Shown: piece by piece, positions 35,482 to 44,478 of the stretch
Numbering within the stretch: the first letter of the stretch is position 1
Layout of the letters: each line of letters starts with the position of its first letter
Assembly: GCA_050014755.1 (NCBI GenBank)
Contig: JBEKCS010000003.1
Coordinates: 1-64,000, forward strand
Direction of reading: 5' to 3'
Origin: Bog-756 sp050014755
Lineage (GTDB): Bacteria; Actinomycetota; Acidimicrobiia; Acidimicrobiales; RAAP-2
DNA length: 64,000 nucleotides
Program-made: the position numbers and the translations under genes
The notes under the pieces: generated by a model
Databases searched by the model: none
Seen by the model: the letters and a program-made list of their open reading frames with translations, nothing else
Told to the model about the DNA's origin: nothing

Positions 35482-36674
35482 GGCGTCGTGACCGGGAGCG
35501 TCTCCCACCCCCGGACGGTCGATGTCGGGGCCAGGTGGGCCTTGTCCGTCTCGACGTCCCAGGTGGGGAACCGGTTGAGGACCTCGTCGAGGGCGACCCG
35601 GCCCTCGAGGCGGGCCAGCGCCGACCCCAGGCAGAGATGGATGCCGAACCCGAAGGTCAGCGGCGGCCCGTCCGAGCGGTGGATGTCGAAGCGGTCGCCG
35701 TCGGGGAACCGGCGGTCGTCGTGGTTGGCGCTTGCCGGGATCATCTGGACGATGCTCCCCTCGGGCACCACCTGCCCGTGGAGCTCGACGTCGCGGGAGG
35801 TGACCCTGGCCATGTGGGGGGCGGGCGTCTCGAACCGCAGGAGCTCCTCGACGGCCCCGGGGATCAGCGATCGGTCCCCGACCAGCTCCCGGCGCTGGTC
35901 GGGATGGTCGGCGAGCACCTTGCCGGTCCAGCCGATGAGCCGGGTGGTGGTCTCGTTGCCTGCGCCCGCCACCACGGCGATGTAGGTGAGGAGTTCGTCG
36001 CGGGTGAGCCGCCGGACCGTCCCTGTCTCGTCCTCGAACTCGGCCCGGAGGAGCTCGGTCATGATGTCGTCGGACGGGTTCTCGGCCCGCCAGTCGATGT
36101 ACTCCTCGAACAGCCCCCCGTCGATGAAGTTCTCCGACACCTTCATCGGCTGGCCGGCCTCGGTGCGCAGGTTGGCGTCGGTGTTGTCGCGGACGGCCTC
36201 CTGGTCCTGCTCGGGGATCCCGAGCAGCATGCCGATGACCCGCATGGGCATCTGGGCTCCCAGGTCGGCGATGAAGTCGAACCCGCCCGCTCCGACCAGG
36301 GGGTCGAGGCAGCGGATGCAGAACTCCCGGATCTTCGGCTCGAGCTCGGCGACCCGCCTCGGCGAGAACACCCGGGACAGCAGCCTGCGGTGCACCGTGT
36401 GCACCGGCGGGTCCTCGAAGATGAGCACCCCCGGGGGCATCTCGACGTCGGCCCGGATGAGCTCGATGATCCCGCCACGTCCCGAGATGAAGGTCTTGGC
36501 GTCGAGCAGGCTCTGCTCCACGTCGGCAAAGCGGGTCAGTGCGTAGAAGTCGTGCGGCTCGTTGTAGTAGAGCGGCGCCTCCTCCCGCATCCGGCGGTAG
36601 ACCGGATAGGGGTCGGCGTCGATCTCGACGCTGTACGGGTCGTAGTACAGATCGCTGGTGCCCTGGGCCGTCAT
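35478..36674 (-). CDS. Cytochrome P450
   Basis: The 398-residue P450 has GAGNETTTRLIGW (I-helix), EELLRF, HDDRRFPDGDRFD and the haem loop FGFGIHLCLGSALARLEG. It shares with the P450 at 22556 the segments GAQMPMRVIGMLLGIPEQDQ and IGWTGKVLADHPD, so the two are close paralogues with probably related substrates. The ATG at 36674 has GGGAGGT upstream. It is cotranscribed with the TetR behind it. The 3Fe-4S ferredoxin at 43441 is the only visible electron donor candidate in the window. Confidence 0.94.
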   Translation of the reverse strand: MTAQGTSDLYYDPYSVEIDADPYPVYRRMREEAPLYYNEPHDFYALTRFADVEQSLLDAKTFISGRGGIIELIRADVEMPPGVLIFEDPPVHTVHRRLLSRVFSPRRVAELEPKIREFCIRCLDPLVGAGGFDFIADLGAQMPMRVIGMLLGIPEQDQEAVRDNTDANLRTEAGQPMKVSENFIDGGLFEEYIDWRAENPSDDIMTELLRAEFEDETGTVRRLTRDELLTYIAVVAGAGNETTTRLIGWTGKVLADHPDQRRELVGDRSLIPGAVEELLRFETPAPHMARVTSRDVELHGQVVPEGSIVQMIPASANHDDRRFPDGDRFDIHRSDGPPLTFGFGIHLCLGSALARLEGRVALDEVLNRFPTWDVETDKAHLAPTSTVRGWETLPVTTP

Positions 36675-36750
36675 GTCGCACCTCCCGGTAGATTCATGTC
36701 GTACTCTGACACGAAGTTACGGGCCGATCAAGCGGTCGGCGACCCGGCGC

Positions 36751-38253
36751 TCAGCCGAACCGTTCGGCCAGCTCCTCGCGGAGCACCCGGCGCAGCAGCT
36801 TGCCGGTCTCGTTGAAGGGGAGGTCGGCCCGGATCTCGATCCGCTCGGGCGTCCGCGTCGACCGCAGCGCTCCGCGCACGAAGTCACGTAGTTCGTCCTC
36901 GTCGACGACGGCACCTTCGGACGGCACCACGGCGGCGACGACCTTCTCCCCCCAGTCGGGGTCGGGGATGCCCACGACCGCCGCGGCGGCCACCGAAGGG
37001 TGCTCGAGCAGGACGGCCTCGATCTCCCCCGGCGAGAGGTTCTCGCCGCCGCGCACGATGACGTCGTCCAGCCGGCCGTGCACGAAGAGGAAGCCGCCCC
37101 CGTCGAGGTGACCTTCGTCGCGGGTGTTGAACCAGCCGTCCTCCGCCCCGGCCCCGACGCCCTCGTACTCCCCCGCCACCTGCTCGCCACGGACCCAGAT
37201 CTCGCCCCGGGCGCCCGGGCCCAGCACCGTCCCGTCCACGTCCCGGATCACGACCTCGACGGTCGGGAGCGGACGGCCCACCGAGGCCAGCCGGGCCCGG
37301 AGGTCGGGGTCCTCGCTGGCGTGGGCGGCACGGTGGTCGTCGGGGCCCAGCAGGGCGATGGTGCTCGCCGTCTCGGTGAGCCCGTAGGCGTTGACGAACC
37401 CGACCCCCGGCAACAGGGCCATGGCCCGCTCGATGACGGCCAGCGGCATGGGCCCGCCACCGTAGGAGAGCGATCGCAGCGACGGGAGCCCGCGGTCGTC
37501 TTCGGCCACCACGTCGAGGATGCGGTTGAGCATGGTGGGGACCACCATGGCGTGGGTGACGGCCTCGGCCCGCACGACGTCGACCCAGACCCGGGGCTCG
37601 AAGGTGTCGAGGTGCACGACGCGCCGCCCCGAGTAGGTGGACGAGAGCACCGAGGAGATCCCGGCGATGTGGTACGGCGGCACGCTGACGATGGCCGCCT
37701 CGTCCTCGCCGGCCCCGGCGAACTCGACCGTGGAGATCACGTACGAGGTCAGGTTGCGGTTGCGGAGCAACGCGGCCTTCGGCGCACCGCTCGTACCGCT
37801 CGTGTACAGCAGGACGGCGACGCTGTCGGGATCGCCGGCATAGGGATCCGCCTCCTCCACCGAGGGGTCGGCCGTCCGGTCGAGGAACTCCTTGCGCTCG
37901 ATGACCTCGATCCCCGGTATCCAACCGAGCCGGTCGGCGACGCCCTCACCGGTGATGACGGTGGCCGGAGCGGTTCGGCGCACCAGGTCGCGCAGCTGCT
38001 CGTCGGTCAGGCGGTAGTTGATCGGGACGAACGGCTTGCCGGCCAGCGTGGCACCGAACAGCGCGACGGGGACGGCCAGCGAATTGAGGTCGACCAAGGC
38101 CACGCGCTCGCCGGGCATGCCGGCGAGGACCGTGCCGGCGCGCCGGGCCCTCGTCGCCAGTTCGGCCACGGTGGTCCCGTCCGACAGTGAGCCGATCGCC
38201 ACCCGGTCGCCCATACCGTCGGCGGCCATCTGGAGGAGCATCCCGACGTGCAT
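36751..38253 (-). CDS. AMP-forming acyl-CoA synthetase
   Basis: The 500-residue ligase has the P-loop LLYTSGTSGAPKAALLRNRN, NAYGLTETASTIAL, DDVIVRGGENLSPGEIE and the catalytic Lys motif NETGKLLRRVL. At the ribose-binding motif where TGD is usual it reads FNTRDEGHL, a Gly-to-Arg change. The N-terminal domain is short (starts VGMLLQMAADGMGDRVA). It activates a carboxylic acid; the substrate is unknown. Ten bases separate it from the small unknown gene upstream, so the two form one operon. Confidence 0.92.
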   Translation of the reverse strand: MHVGMLLQMAADGMGDRVAIGSLSDGTTVAELATRARRAGTVLAGMPGERVALVDLNSLAVPVALFGATLAGKPFVPINYRLTDEQLRDLVRRTAPATVITGEGVADRLGWIPGIEVIERKEFLDRTADPSVEEADPYAGDPDSVAVLLYTSGTSGAPKAALLRNRNLTSYVISTVEFAGAGEDEAAIVSVPPYHIAGISSVLSSTYSGRRVVHLDTFEPRVWVDVVRAEAVTHAMVVPTMLNRILDVVAEDDRGLPSLRSLSYGGGPMPLAVIERAMALLPGVGFVNAYGLTETASTIALLGPDDHRAAHASEDPDLRARLASVGRPLPTVEVVIRDVDGTVLGPGARGEIWVRGEQVAGEYEGVGAGAEDGWFNTRDEGHLDGGGFLFVHGRLDDVIVRGGENLSPGEIEAVLLEHPSVAAAAVVGIPDPDWGEKVVAAVVPSEGAVVDEDELRDFVRGALRSTRTPERIEIRADLPFNETGKLLRRVLREELAERFG

Positions 38254-38263
38254 GTCCGGCGGG

Positions 38264-38578
38264 TCAGTCCGATGACGGTAGCGGTTTGGCGTCCTTCAGG
38301 ACGAGGAGCTCCCCGCCCACGGACAGCGACGCCGTCCCACCCTTGGAACAGAGCACCTCGAGCTCACCGGTCCCGTCGGTGTAGCGCTTGCCGATCAGCG
38401 TGCCGCCGTCGAACCCCGGCTCGGCCGACAGCCCGGCCGGCGGATCGTCACCGATCGGGACGACGGGGTGGCCTCCCAACCGCAGGTCGACGGCGTCGGC
38501 CGGAGCCTTGATGACCACGACCTCGGTCTCACCGACCGCGGACCGGAACCTCGCCCCGGCCCTCAGCTCGACTGCCAC
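38264..38578 (-). CDS. Small conserved-looking unknown protein
   Basis: The 104-residue product starts at a GTG (38578) with GGGGAGGA 5 bases upstream. It reads as a compact beta-rich protein: VDLRLGGHPVVP, then GGTLIGKRYTDGTGELEVLCSKGG, and ends DAKPLPSSD. It has one Cys and no membrane helix. I recall similar short proteins next to acyl-CoA synthetases in actinobacteria but cannot name the family. It is the first gene of the operon with the ligase at 36751 and is divergent from icmF. Confidence 0.75.
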   Translation of the reverse strand: MAVELRAGARFRSAVGETEVVVIKAPADAVDLRLGGHPVVPIGDDPPAGLSAEPGFDGGTLIGKRYTDGTGELEVLCSKGGTASLSVGGELLVLKDAKPLPSSD

Positions 38579-38729
38579 TGACGTCCTCCCCTGTCGCACG
38601 TTCCCTACGTCGGACTACCTCTGACTGGGCAGCATCCCATGCCCCACGGGGATAGGCAAACCAAGCTCTCCGGTGCGGAAATGCCGTTTCCATGGCGATC
38701 GCGACCTGGTCGGCTGCCCACTGGGCAAT

Positions 38730-38749
38730 TTAGTACGACGTCGTAGTAA
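38730..38749. promoter_or_regulatory. Near-perfect 20-bp palindrome upstream of icmF
   Basis: TTAGTACGACGTCGTAGTAA is symmetric except at one base pair position, with a perfect 12-base core (38734-38745). It lies 39 bases before the icmF GTG and on the far side of the divergent unknown gene. TAGTAA at its right edge could be a -10 element, so a bound regulator would block transcription. The MarR at 42906 is the nearest candidate regulator on the icmF side. Confidence 0.6.
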
Positions 38750-38758
38750 CCTGACGGG

Positions 38759-38791
38759 ATGACCCGCACGCCGACCGGTGACCATCCGTGA
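38759..38791 (+). other. Possible 10-codon leader ORF before icmF
   Basis: ATG at 38759 opens ten codons (M T R T P T G D H P) and its TGA overlaps the icmF GTG (GTGA). There is no ribosome site before either start, and the ATG lies about where a transcript from the palindrome-embedded -10 would begin. A leaderless mini-ORF feeding ribosomes into icmF by coupling fits this layout. It is inference from position only. Confidence 0.3.
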
Positions 38792-41700
38792 CCGACCTCC
38801 ACCGTCCGGCCCATCCGGTGCGCTTCGTCACCGCGGCCAGCCTCTTCGACGGACACGACGCCGCCATCAACATCATGCGGCGCCTCCTCCAGTCCCAGGG
38901 GGCCGAGGTCGTCCACCTGGGCCACAGCCGCTCGGTCGACGAGGTGGTCCGGGCCGTCGTCGAGGAGGACGCGCAGGGGGTGGCGGTCAGCTCGTACCAG
39001 GGGGGCCACACCGAGTACTTCCGGTACCTGGTGGACCGCCTCCGGGCCGAGGGCCGCCCCGACGTGCTCGTCTACGGCGGGGGCGGCGGTGTGATCGTCG
39101 CCGACGAGATCGCCGCTCTCGAGGCCTACGGGGTGCGGCGGATCTTCTCGCCGGCCGACGGCCAGCGGCTCGGCCTCGAGCGCATGATCAACATCCTCGT
39201 CGAGGAGTGCGACCGCGACCTGGCCGTGGGCCCGCCACCGACGCTCGAGTCGCTGCAGGCCGGGGACCGGCGGTCGCTGGCCCGCTGGATCACCTTCCTC
39301 GAGTCGGGATCGGTCGACGCGGCCACCGTCGACCGGCTGGTGCGCACCAGGAGCCACGCGAAGGTGCCGGTGCTCGGGGTCACCGGGACGGGTGGATCGG
39401 GCAAGTCGTCCCTCACCGACGAGCTGATCCGCCGGTTCCGACTGGATCAGGAGGACAAGCTGTCCATCGCCGTGCTCGCCGTCGACCCCACCCGTCGCCG
39501 GGGCGGGGGGGCGCTGCTCGGCGATCGCATCCGCATGAACGCCATCGACGCCCCCAACGTGTACTTCCGGTCGCTCGCCACCCGACACTCGGGGTCCGAG
39601 CTGCCGCGCCACTTCCCCCATGTGGTGGCCGCCTGCGCGGCGGCCGGGTTCGACCTGGTGATCACCGAGACTCCGGGCATCGGCCAGGGAGACGCCGCCG
39701 TCACCGAGATCGCCGACGTCTCGCTGTACGTGATGACACCGGAGTACGGTGCCTCCTCGCAGCTCGAGAAGATCGACATGCTCGAACTGGCCGACGTCGT
39801 GGCCATCAACAAGTTCGACCGTCGGGGAGCTGACGACGCATTCCGTCAGGTCTGCCGCCAGTGGTCCCGTGACCACCGGGGTGACCCGGCCGCACCGGGT
39901 GAGGAGCCGGTGTTCGGCACCATCGCCTCGCGGTTCAACGACGACGGCACGACCGCCCTGTTCCACCGCCTGAAGGCCGAACTGATCGGTGTCGGGCTGG
40001 CGGCGTCCGGAGGGGTGCTGCCGGTGGCCGGCGTCCGCACGTCCACCCGGAGCGCCGCGGTGGTCCCGCCCGAGCGCCACCGCTACCTCGCCGAGATCGC
40101 CGAGACGGTCCGGGCGTACCACACCGCCACCGGTCGCATGGCCGACGAGGCACGCCGGGCCCAGCAGGTCGACGCCGTGGTGGCGCTGGGGGCCGAGCGC
40201 CAGATCGATGTGGGCCCGCTGCGCGAGTTGGCCGCCGGGTTCGCCGCCGACGCCGACCCGGCGGGACGGAGCCTGCTCGAGGAGTGGGACCGTCTCCGGC
40301 CGTCCTATGTCGACCAGGGCGGGGACGCCTCACCGGCGGAGGACCCGTCGGCGGGTCCCGTGCACACGTCACTGGCCGGCACCCGCGTCCCGCGGGTGGC
40401 CCTCCCCCGTTTCACCGACCACGGCGAGCTGGTGCGCTGGCTCCGCGCCGAGCACCTCCCCGGTCACTTCCCCTTCACCGCCGGAGTCTTCCCGTTCAAA
40501 CGCTCCGGCGAGGACCCGGCCCGCATGTTCGCGGGCGAGGGTGACCCCTTCCGCACCAATCGACGGTTCCACCTCCTGGCCGACGGGCAGCCCGCCACCC
40601 GTCTGTCGACCGCGTTCGACTCGGTGACCCTCTACGGCTTCGATCCGGACGAGCGGCCCGACATCCGGGGGAAGATCGGAACGTCCGGCGTGTCCATCGC
40701 CACCCTCGACGACATGCGCGTGCTGTTCGACGGGTTCGACCTGTGCGACCCGACCACCTCGGTCTCCATGACCATCAACGGCCCGGCACCCACCATCCTG
40801 GCCATGTTCCTCAACGTGGCCATCGACCAGCGCCTCGACCGGTTCGAGTCCGAGGTGGGACGGCCGCCGACGGAGTCCGAGGCCGCGGCGGTCCGCGCCG
40901 ACGTGCTGCACACCGTCCGAGGCACCGTGCAGGCCGACATCCTGAAGGAGGACCAGGGTCAGAACACCTGCATCTTCTCCACCGAGTTCTCCCTCGGGGT
41001 GATGGCCGACATGCAGGAGTGGTTCATCGAGCACGGGGTCCGGAACTTCTACTCCGTGTCGATCTCCGGCTACCACATCGCCGAGGCGGGGGCCAACCCC
41101 GTCACCCAGCTCGCCTTCACCCTGGCGAACGGCTTCACCTACGTGGAGTCGTACCTGGCCCGGGGCATGGACGTCGACGACTTCGCCCCCAACTTCTCGT
41201 TCTTCTTCTCCAACGGCATGGACCCCGAGTACACGGTCATCGGGCGGGTGGCCCGCCGGATCTGGGCGATCGCCATGCGGGAGCGGTACGGCGCCAACGA
41301 GCGGTCGCAGAGGCTCAAGTACCACGTCCAGACGTCGGGACGGTCCCTCCACGCCCAGGAGATGGACTTCAACGACATCCGCACGACCCTCCAGGCGCTG
41401 TGCGCCATCTACGACAACGCCAACAGCCTCCACACCAACGCCTACGACGAGGCGGTGACCACCCCGACGACGGAGTCGGTCCGGCGTGCGCTGGCCATCC
41501 AGATGATCATCGCCAAGGAGTGGGGCCTGGCCCTCAACGAGAACCCGCTCCAGGGCAGCTTCATCGTGGAGGAGCTCACCGACCTGCTCGAGGAGGCGGT
41601 GCTGGCCGAGCTCGACCGGATCAGCGAGCGGGGCGGCGTGCTCGGGGCGATGGAGACCGGCTACCAGCGCGGGCGCATCCAGGACGACTCCCTGCTCTAC

Positions 41701-42018
41701 GAGCACCGCAAGCACGACGGCTCGCTCCCCATCGTCGGGGTGAACACCTTCGTCGCCCCCGGTGCCGAGCTCCCGGCGGACACCATCGAGCTCGCCCGGT
41801 CGACCGAGGAGGAGAAGCAGGCGCAGCTGACCCGGCTCCGGGACTTCCACGAGCGCCACGCGCTCGAGCGCCAGGCCAGCCTGGACAGCCTCCGCCAGGT
41901 GGCCCTCGACGGTGGCAACCTCTTCGCCGAGTTGATGGCCACCGTGCGCCACGCCAGCCTCGGCGAGATCACCGGCGCCCTCTTCGAGGTCGGCGGCTCC
42001 TACCGACGCAACGTATGA
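38788..42018 (+). CDS. icmF: Fused isobutyryl-CoA mutase (IcmF)
   Basis: A 1076-residue fusion in the IcmF order. The N-terminal B12-binding domain has DGHDAAIN (residues 21-28, lower axial His23). Next is a MeaB-type G-protein chaperone: P-loop GTGGSGKSS (200-208), then NKFDRRG. The mutase barrel from about residue 540 has FPFTAGVFPFKRSGEDPARMFAGEG, SISGYHIAEAGANP and HTNAYDEAVTTP. It interconverts isobutyryl- and n-butyryl-CoA with adenosylcobalamin; some members also take pivalyl/isovaleryl-CoA. The start is a GTG at 38788 without a ribosome site. A cobalamin-binding-type gene converges on it 9 bases away. Confidence 0.95.
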   Translation: MTDLHRPAHPVRFVTAASLFDGHDAAINIMRRLLQSQGAEVVHLGHSRSVDEVVRAVVEEDAQGVAVSSYQGGHTEYFRYLVDRLRAEGRPDVLVYGGGGGVIVADEIAALEAYGVRRIFSPADGQRLGLERMINILVEECDRDLAVGPPPTLESLQAGDRRSLARWITFLESGSVDAATVDRLVRTRSHAKVPVLGVTGTGGSGKSSLTDELIRRFRLDQEDKLSIAVLAVDPTRRRGGGALLGDRIRMNAIDAPNVYFRSLATRHSGSELPRHFPHVVAACAAAGFDLVITETPGIGQGDAAVTEIADVSLYVMTPEYGASSQLEKIDMLELADVVAINKFDRRGADDAFRQVCRQWSRDHRGDPAAPGEEPVFGTIASRFNDDGTTALFHRLKAELIGVGLAASGGVLPVAGVRTSTRSAAVVPPERHRYLAEIAETVRAYHTATGRMADEARRAQQVDAVVALGAERQIDVGPLRELAAGFAADADPAGRSLLEEWDRLRPSYVDQGGDASPAEDPSAGPVHTSLAGTRVPRVALPRFTDHGELVRWLRAEHLPGHFPFTAGVFPFKRSGEDPARMFAGEGDPFRTNRRFHLLADGQPATRLSTAFDSVTLYGFDPDERPDIRGKIGTSGVSIATLDDMRVLFDGFDLCDPTTSVSMTINGPAPTILAMFLNVAIDQRLDRFESEVGRPPTESEAAAVRADVLHTVRGTVQADILKEDQGQNTCIFSTEFSLGVMADMQEWFIEHGVRNFYSVSISGYHIAEAGANPVTQLAFTLANGFTYVESYLARGMDVDDFAPNFSFFFSNGMDPEYTVIGRVARRIWAIAMRERYGANERSQRLKYHVQTSGRSLHAQEMDFNDIRTTLQALCAIYDNANSLHTNAYDEAVTTPTTESVRRALAIQMIIAKEWGLALNENPLQGSFIVEELTDLLEEAVLAELDRISERGGVLGAMETGYQRGRIQDDSLLYEHRKHDGSLPIVGVNTFVAPGAELPADTIELARSTEEEKQAQLTRLRDFHERHALERQASLDSLRQVALDGGNLFAELMATVRHASLGEITGALFEVGGSYRRNV

Positions 42019-42027
42019 GTCCTGTCG

Positions 42028-42813
42028 TCAGCCGCCGTCCGGAGCACCCAGGGCGCCCACGACCGCGTCCGTCAGGCGGCGGCGGGCCGTCACCAGGGAC
42101 GGCCCGTACCAGGTGAGGTCCCGTCCCGACACGAGCGCCGTCGTCACCCCGGGGAACGCCTCCGGTCCGTCCCCGGCCGTGAAGGCGTAGGGCTCGTCGG
42201 GGAGCAGGACCAGTTCCGGACCGAGCCGGTGCAGCTCCTCCAGGGTCCGCTTCGGATAGCGCTCGGCGGTGCCGTCGGCCGCACCGACCAGTCCCAGCCG
42301 TCGGAGCACGTCGCCGGCGAAGGTGGCGGCACCGACCACCATCCACGGGTCGCGCCAGATGGGCACCAGGGTTCGGGTCCCGGGCAGGTCGGGCGGGCGC
42401 GACCACTCGTGCTCGGCCTCGACCACCCACGACGGGACCCCGACGTCCAGGACGTCGCCGAACAGCCGTCGGAAGCATCCGAACGCGTCCTCCAGCGAGT
42501 CGATGACGGTCACCCACACCGGGATGCCCGCCGCGACCAACCGGTCCACGTCGACCTTCCGGTTCTCCTCCCGGTTGGCCACGACGAGGTCCGGACCCAG
42601 CCGCCCGATGGCGGCGTGGTCCGGGTTCTTGGTGCCCCGGACCCGTGCCGGTTCGACCGTCCCCGTGTGGGTGCAGTAGTCGGTGGCCCCGACCAGCCGC
42701 TCGGGCACCGTGGCCGCCAACGCCTCGGTCAACGACGGCACCAGGGACACCAGCCTCGTCGGTGGTCGCTCCAGGTCGAACGGACGACCCAGGTCGTCGT
42801 GGAGGGTGGGCAT
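42028..42813 (-). CDS. Helical-backbone metal receptor, BtuF-like, without signal peptide
   Basis: The 261-residue product resembles periplasmic cobalamin/iron-chelate binding proteins: PPTRLVSLVPSLTEALAATV, VGATDYCTHTG, IGRLGPDLVVANREENRK, VIDSLEDAFGCFRRLFG and ELHRLGPELVLLPDEPYAFTA. There is no signal peptide or lipobox at the ATG 42813, nor at the longer GTG 42918. Cytoplasmic relatives occur in actinobacteria. Position beside the B12-dependent IcmF suggests cobalamin handling. There are no transporter genes for it here. It converges on icmF. Confidence 0.82.
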   Translation of the reverse strand: MPTLHDDLGRPFDLERPPTRLVSLVPSLTEALAATVPERLVGATDYCTHTGTVEPARVRGTKNPDHAAIGRLGPDLVVANREENRKVDVDRLVAAGIPVWVTVIDSLEDAFGCFRRLFGDVLDVGVPSWVVEAEHEWSRPPDLPGTRTLVPIWRDPWMVVGAATFAGDVLRRLGLVGAADGTAERYPKRTLEELHRLGPELVLLPDEPYAFTAGDGPEAFPGVTTALVSGRDLTWYGPSLVTARRRLTDAVVGALGAPDGG

Positions 42814-42905
42814 CTCGGGTCGCTCCGGGGGGTCGGGTCCTGCGCCACCATCGTCACCCGTCGGGTCCGGGAAGCCAAATCCGGCCGTCGGATAGCCTTC
42901 CGACG

Positions 42906-43415
42906 ATGGCCCGCCCACCCCTGCCGTTCGACCCCATCGACGAGGCCCGCGTGCGGTGGGCGGACCGCTGGGATCCCGAGGTCAGCGAAGCCATGGCCGC
43001 CGCCACGTCGATCATGCGGGCCCAGCAGATCGTGCTGGCCGCCGTCGACGGGGCCCTGCGCCCGTTCGGACTCACCTTCGCCCGCTACGAGGGCCTGGTC
43101 CTCTTGTTGTTCTCCCGGCGGGGCACCCTGCCACTCGGGATCATGGGCCAGCGGCTCATGATCCATCCGGCATCGGTGACCAACATCATCGACCGGCTCG
43201 AGGCCCAGGGGCTGGTCCGGCGGAGCCCACACCCGACCGACGGCCGGACCACGCTGGCCGAGATCACCGAGGCCGGTCGGGCGCTGGCCCTCGAGGCCAC
43301 CACGGCCGTCAACGACGTCGCGTTCGGGCTCGGCGGGCTGGGGAGGTCGGACCTCGAGGACCTGCAGCGGATCATCGCCTCGCTCCGCCTGGGCAACGGC
43401 GACTTCGCCGGCTGA
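42906..43415 (+). CDS. MarR-family regulator
   Basis: The 169-residue product has a winged helix: LRPFGLTFARYEGLVLLLFSRRG, LGIMGQRLMIHPASVTNIIDRLEAQGLVRRSPHPTDGRTTLAEITEAGRAL. The SPHPTDGRTT wing is diagnostic. It is divergent from the BtuF-like gene by 92 bases and probably regulates it and perhaps icmF. The ligand is unknown; MarR proteins near CoA metabolism often bind aromatic or acyl-CoA compounds. Confidence 0.93.
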   Translation: MARPPLPFDPIDEARVRWADRWDPEVSEAMAAATSIMRAQQIVLAAVDGALRPFGLTFARYEGLVLLLFSRRGTLPLGIMGQRLMIHPASVTNIIDRLEAQGLVRRSPHPTDGRTTLAEITEAGRALALEATTAVNDVAFGLGGLGRSDLEDLQRIIASLRLGNGDFAG

Positions 43416-43422
43416 CCCGGTG

Positions 43423-43440
43423 CGCCGGCTCGGGCCGGCG
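43423..43440. terminator. Bidirectional hairpin between MarR and ferredoxin genes
   Basis: CGCCGGC (43423-43429) pairs perfectly with GCCGGCG (43434-43440) around a TCGG loop, in the 25-base gap between two convergent stops (43415 and 43441). Confidence 0.65.
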
Positions 43441-43635
43441 TCAGTCCTCCACGATCGAGATGGCCTGCTTGGGGCAGACCCGGACCGCCTCGAGGACCCT
43501 GGCACGTGCCGACTCGTCGGGTGTCTCGTTCACCACGGTCAGGTTGTCGTCGTCGTCGAGCAGGAAGATGTCGGGGGCGACGCCCATGCACAGGGCGTTG
43601 CTCTCGCACTGGCTCATGTCCACCAACACTCGCAT
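43441..43635 (-). CDS. 3Fe-4S ferredoxin of the P450-partner type
   Basis: The 64-residue product has Cys10, Cys16 and Cys54-Pro in the spacing CxxxxxC...CP, which binds one 3Fe-4S cluster. The central Cys of 4Fe-4S ferredoxins is absent. Such single-cluster ferredoxins deliver electrons to actinobacterial cytochromes P450. The nearest P450 is at 35478, so the link is by type and not by operon. ACGAGGAG precedes the ATG. It lies upstream of, and in the same direction as, the Liv genes, 93 bases apart. Confidence 0.93.
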   Translation of the reverse strand: MRVLVDMSQCESNALCMGVAPDIFLLDDDDNLTVVNETPDESARARVLEAVRVCPKQAISIVED

Positions 43636-43728
43636 GGCACTCCTCGTCGTTCTCCTGGGACCCCAGGGCGGTATTCGTGGCCGCCAGCCCCCGGGGGCGC
43701 CGGCCGATGTCGGATGTGTCGGGTACCC

Positions 43729-44478
43729 CTACGAGCTGGACGCCGCCGACGTGTGCGGCACGTCGGGCTCCGCCTCACCCAGGTACCGGTCCAGAACCTC
43801 CTGGCCGGCCTCCGACGCAGGTCCGGCCCAGCCCACCCGGCCCCGGGCGAGGATGACGCAGCTGTCGGCCATCTTGAGCGCACGGTGGACGAACTGCTCG
43901 CTCAGCACGATGGTGATGCCGGCGCTCCTGGCCTGGTCGAGGCTCCGGAAGACCGACTCCGTCACGGACGGTGCGAGGCCGAGCGACAGCTCGTCGGCGA
44001 TGATCAGCTTGGGCGACACGGCGAACGCCCGGGCGAGGGCGAGCATCTGCTGCTCACCTCCGGACAGGCTCCCAGCCCGCTGGTACGAGCGCTCGCCCAG
44101 AACGGGGAACTGTTCGATGGCACGCTCGATGGCTGCCGACCGCTCGCCGCGCGGCTCCTGGGCCACCGCCATCCGCAGGTTGTCGATCACCGACAGGCGG
44201 GGGAAGATCCCGCGTCCCTCGGGGATGTAGGTCAGGCCCAGCCGGCGGATGCGGTGGGCCGGCAGCCCGGTGATGTCCTGCCCGTCGAAGGTCACCCGGC
44301 CGGCGGTCGGCGGCACGAGCCCCGACACGGCGCGGGCGAACGTGCTCTTGCCGGCCCCGTTCACACCCAGGACGGCCAGGACCGATCCCGGAGCCACGTC
44401 GATGGAGACCCCGAACAGTGCCTGGGACGGTCCATAGCTGACATCGAGGCCCTCGACCCGGAGCAACGACCCGGTCAT
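43729..44478 (-). CDS. livF: Branched-chain-type ABC transporter ATPase LivF
   Basis: The 249-residue ABC ATPase has Walker A GVNGAGKST, the signature LSGGEQQMLALARAF, Walker B LIIADELSLGLAP and the LivF-type segment YIPEGRGIFPRLSVIDNL. It energises uptake through LivHM together with LivG. The ATG at 44478 overlaps the LivG stop (ATGA). The Glu after Walker B Asp is present, so it should hydrolyse ATP. Confidence 0.93.
   Translation of the reverse strand: MTGSLLRVEGLDVSYGPSQALFGVSIDVAPGSVLAVLGVNGAGKSTFARAVSGLVPPTAGRVTFDGQDITGLPAHRIRRLGLTYIPEGRGIFPRLSVIDNLRMAVAQEPRGERSAAIERAIEQFPVLGERSYQRAGSLSGGEQQMLALARAFAVSPKLIIADELSLGLAPSVTESVFRSLDQARSAGITIVLSEQFVHRALKMADSCVILARGRVGWAGPASEAGQEVLDRYLGEAEPDVPHTSAASSS

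Noticed and set aside
40369..41952. Long antisense open frame opposite icmF (over 500 codons)
   Set aside because: It mirrors the codon pattern of icmF in high-GC DNA, has no recognisable motifs and the sense frame has clear domains.
43687..43698. Perfect palindrome GCCCCCGGGGGC after livF
   Set aside because: No loop is possible without losing pairs, and pure G/C runs are common here.
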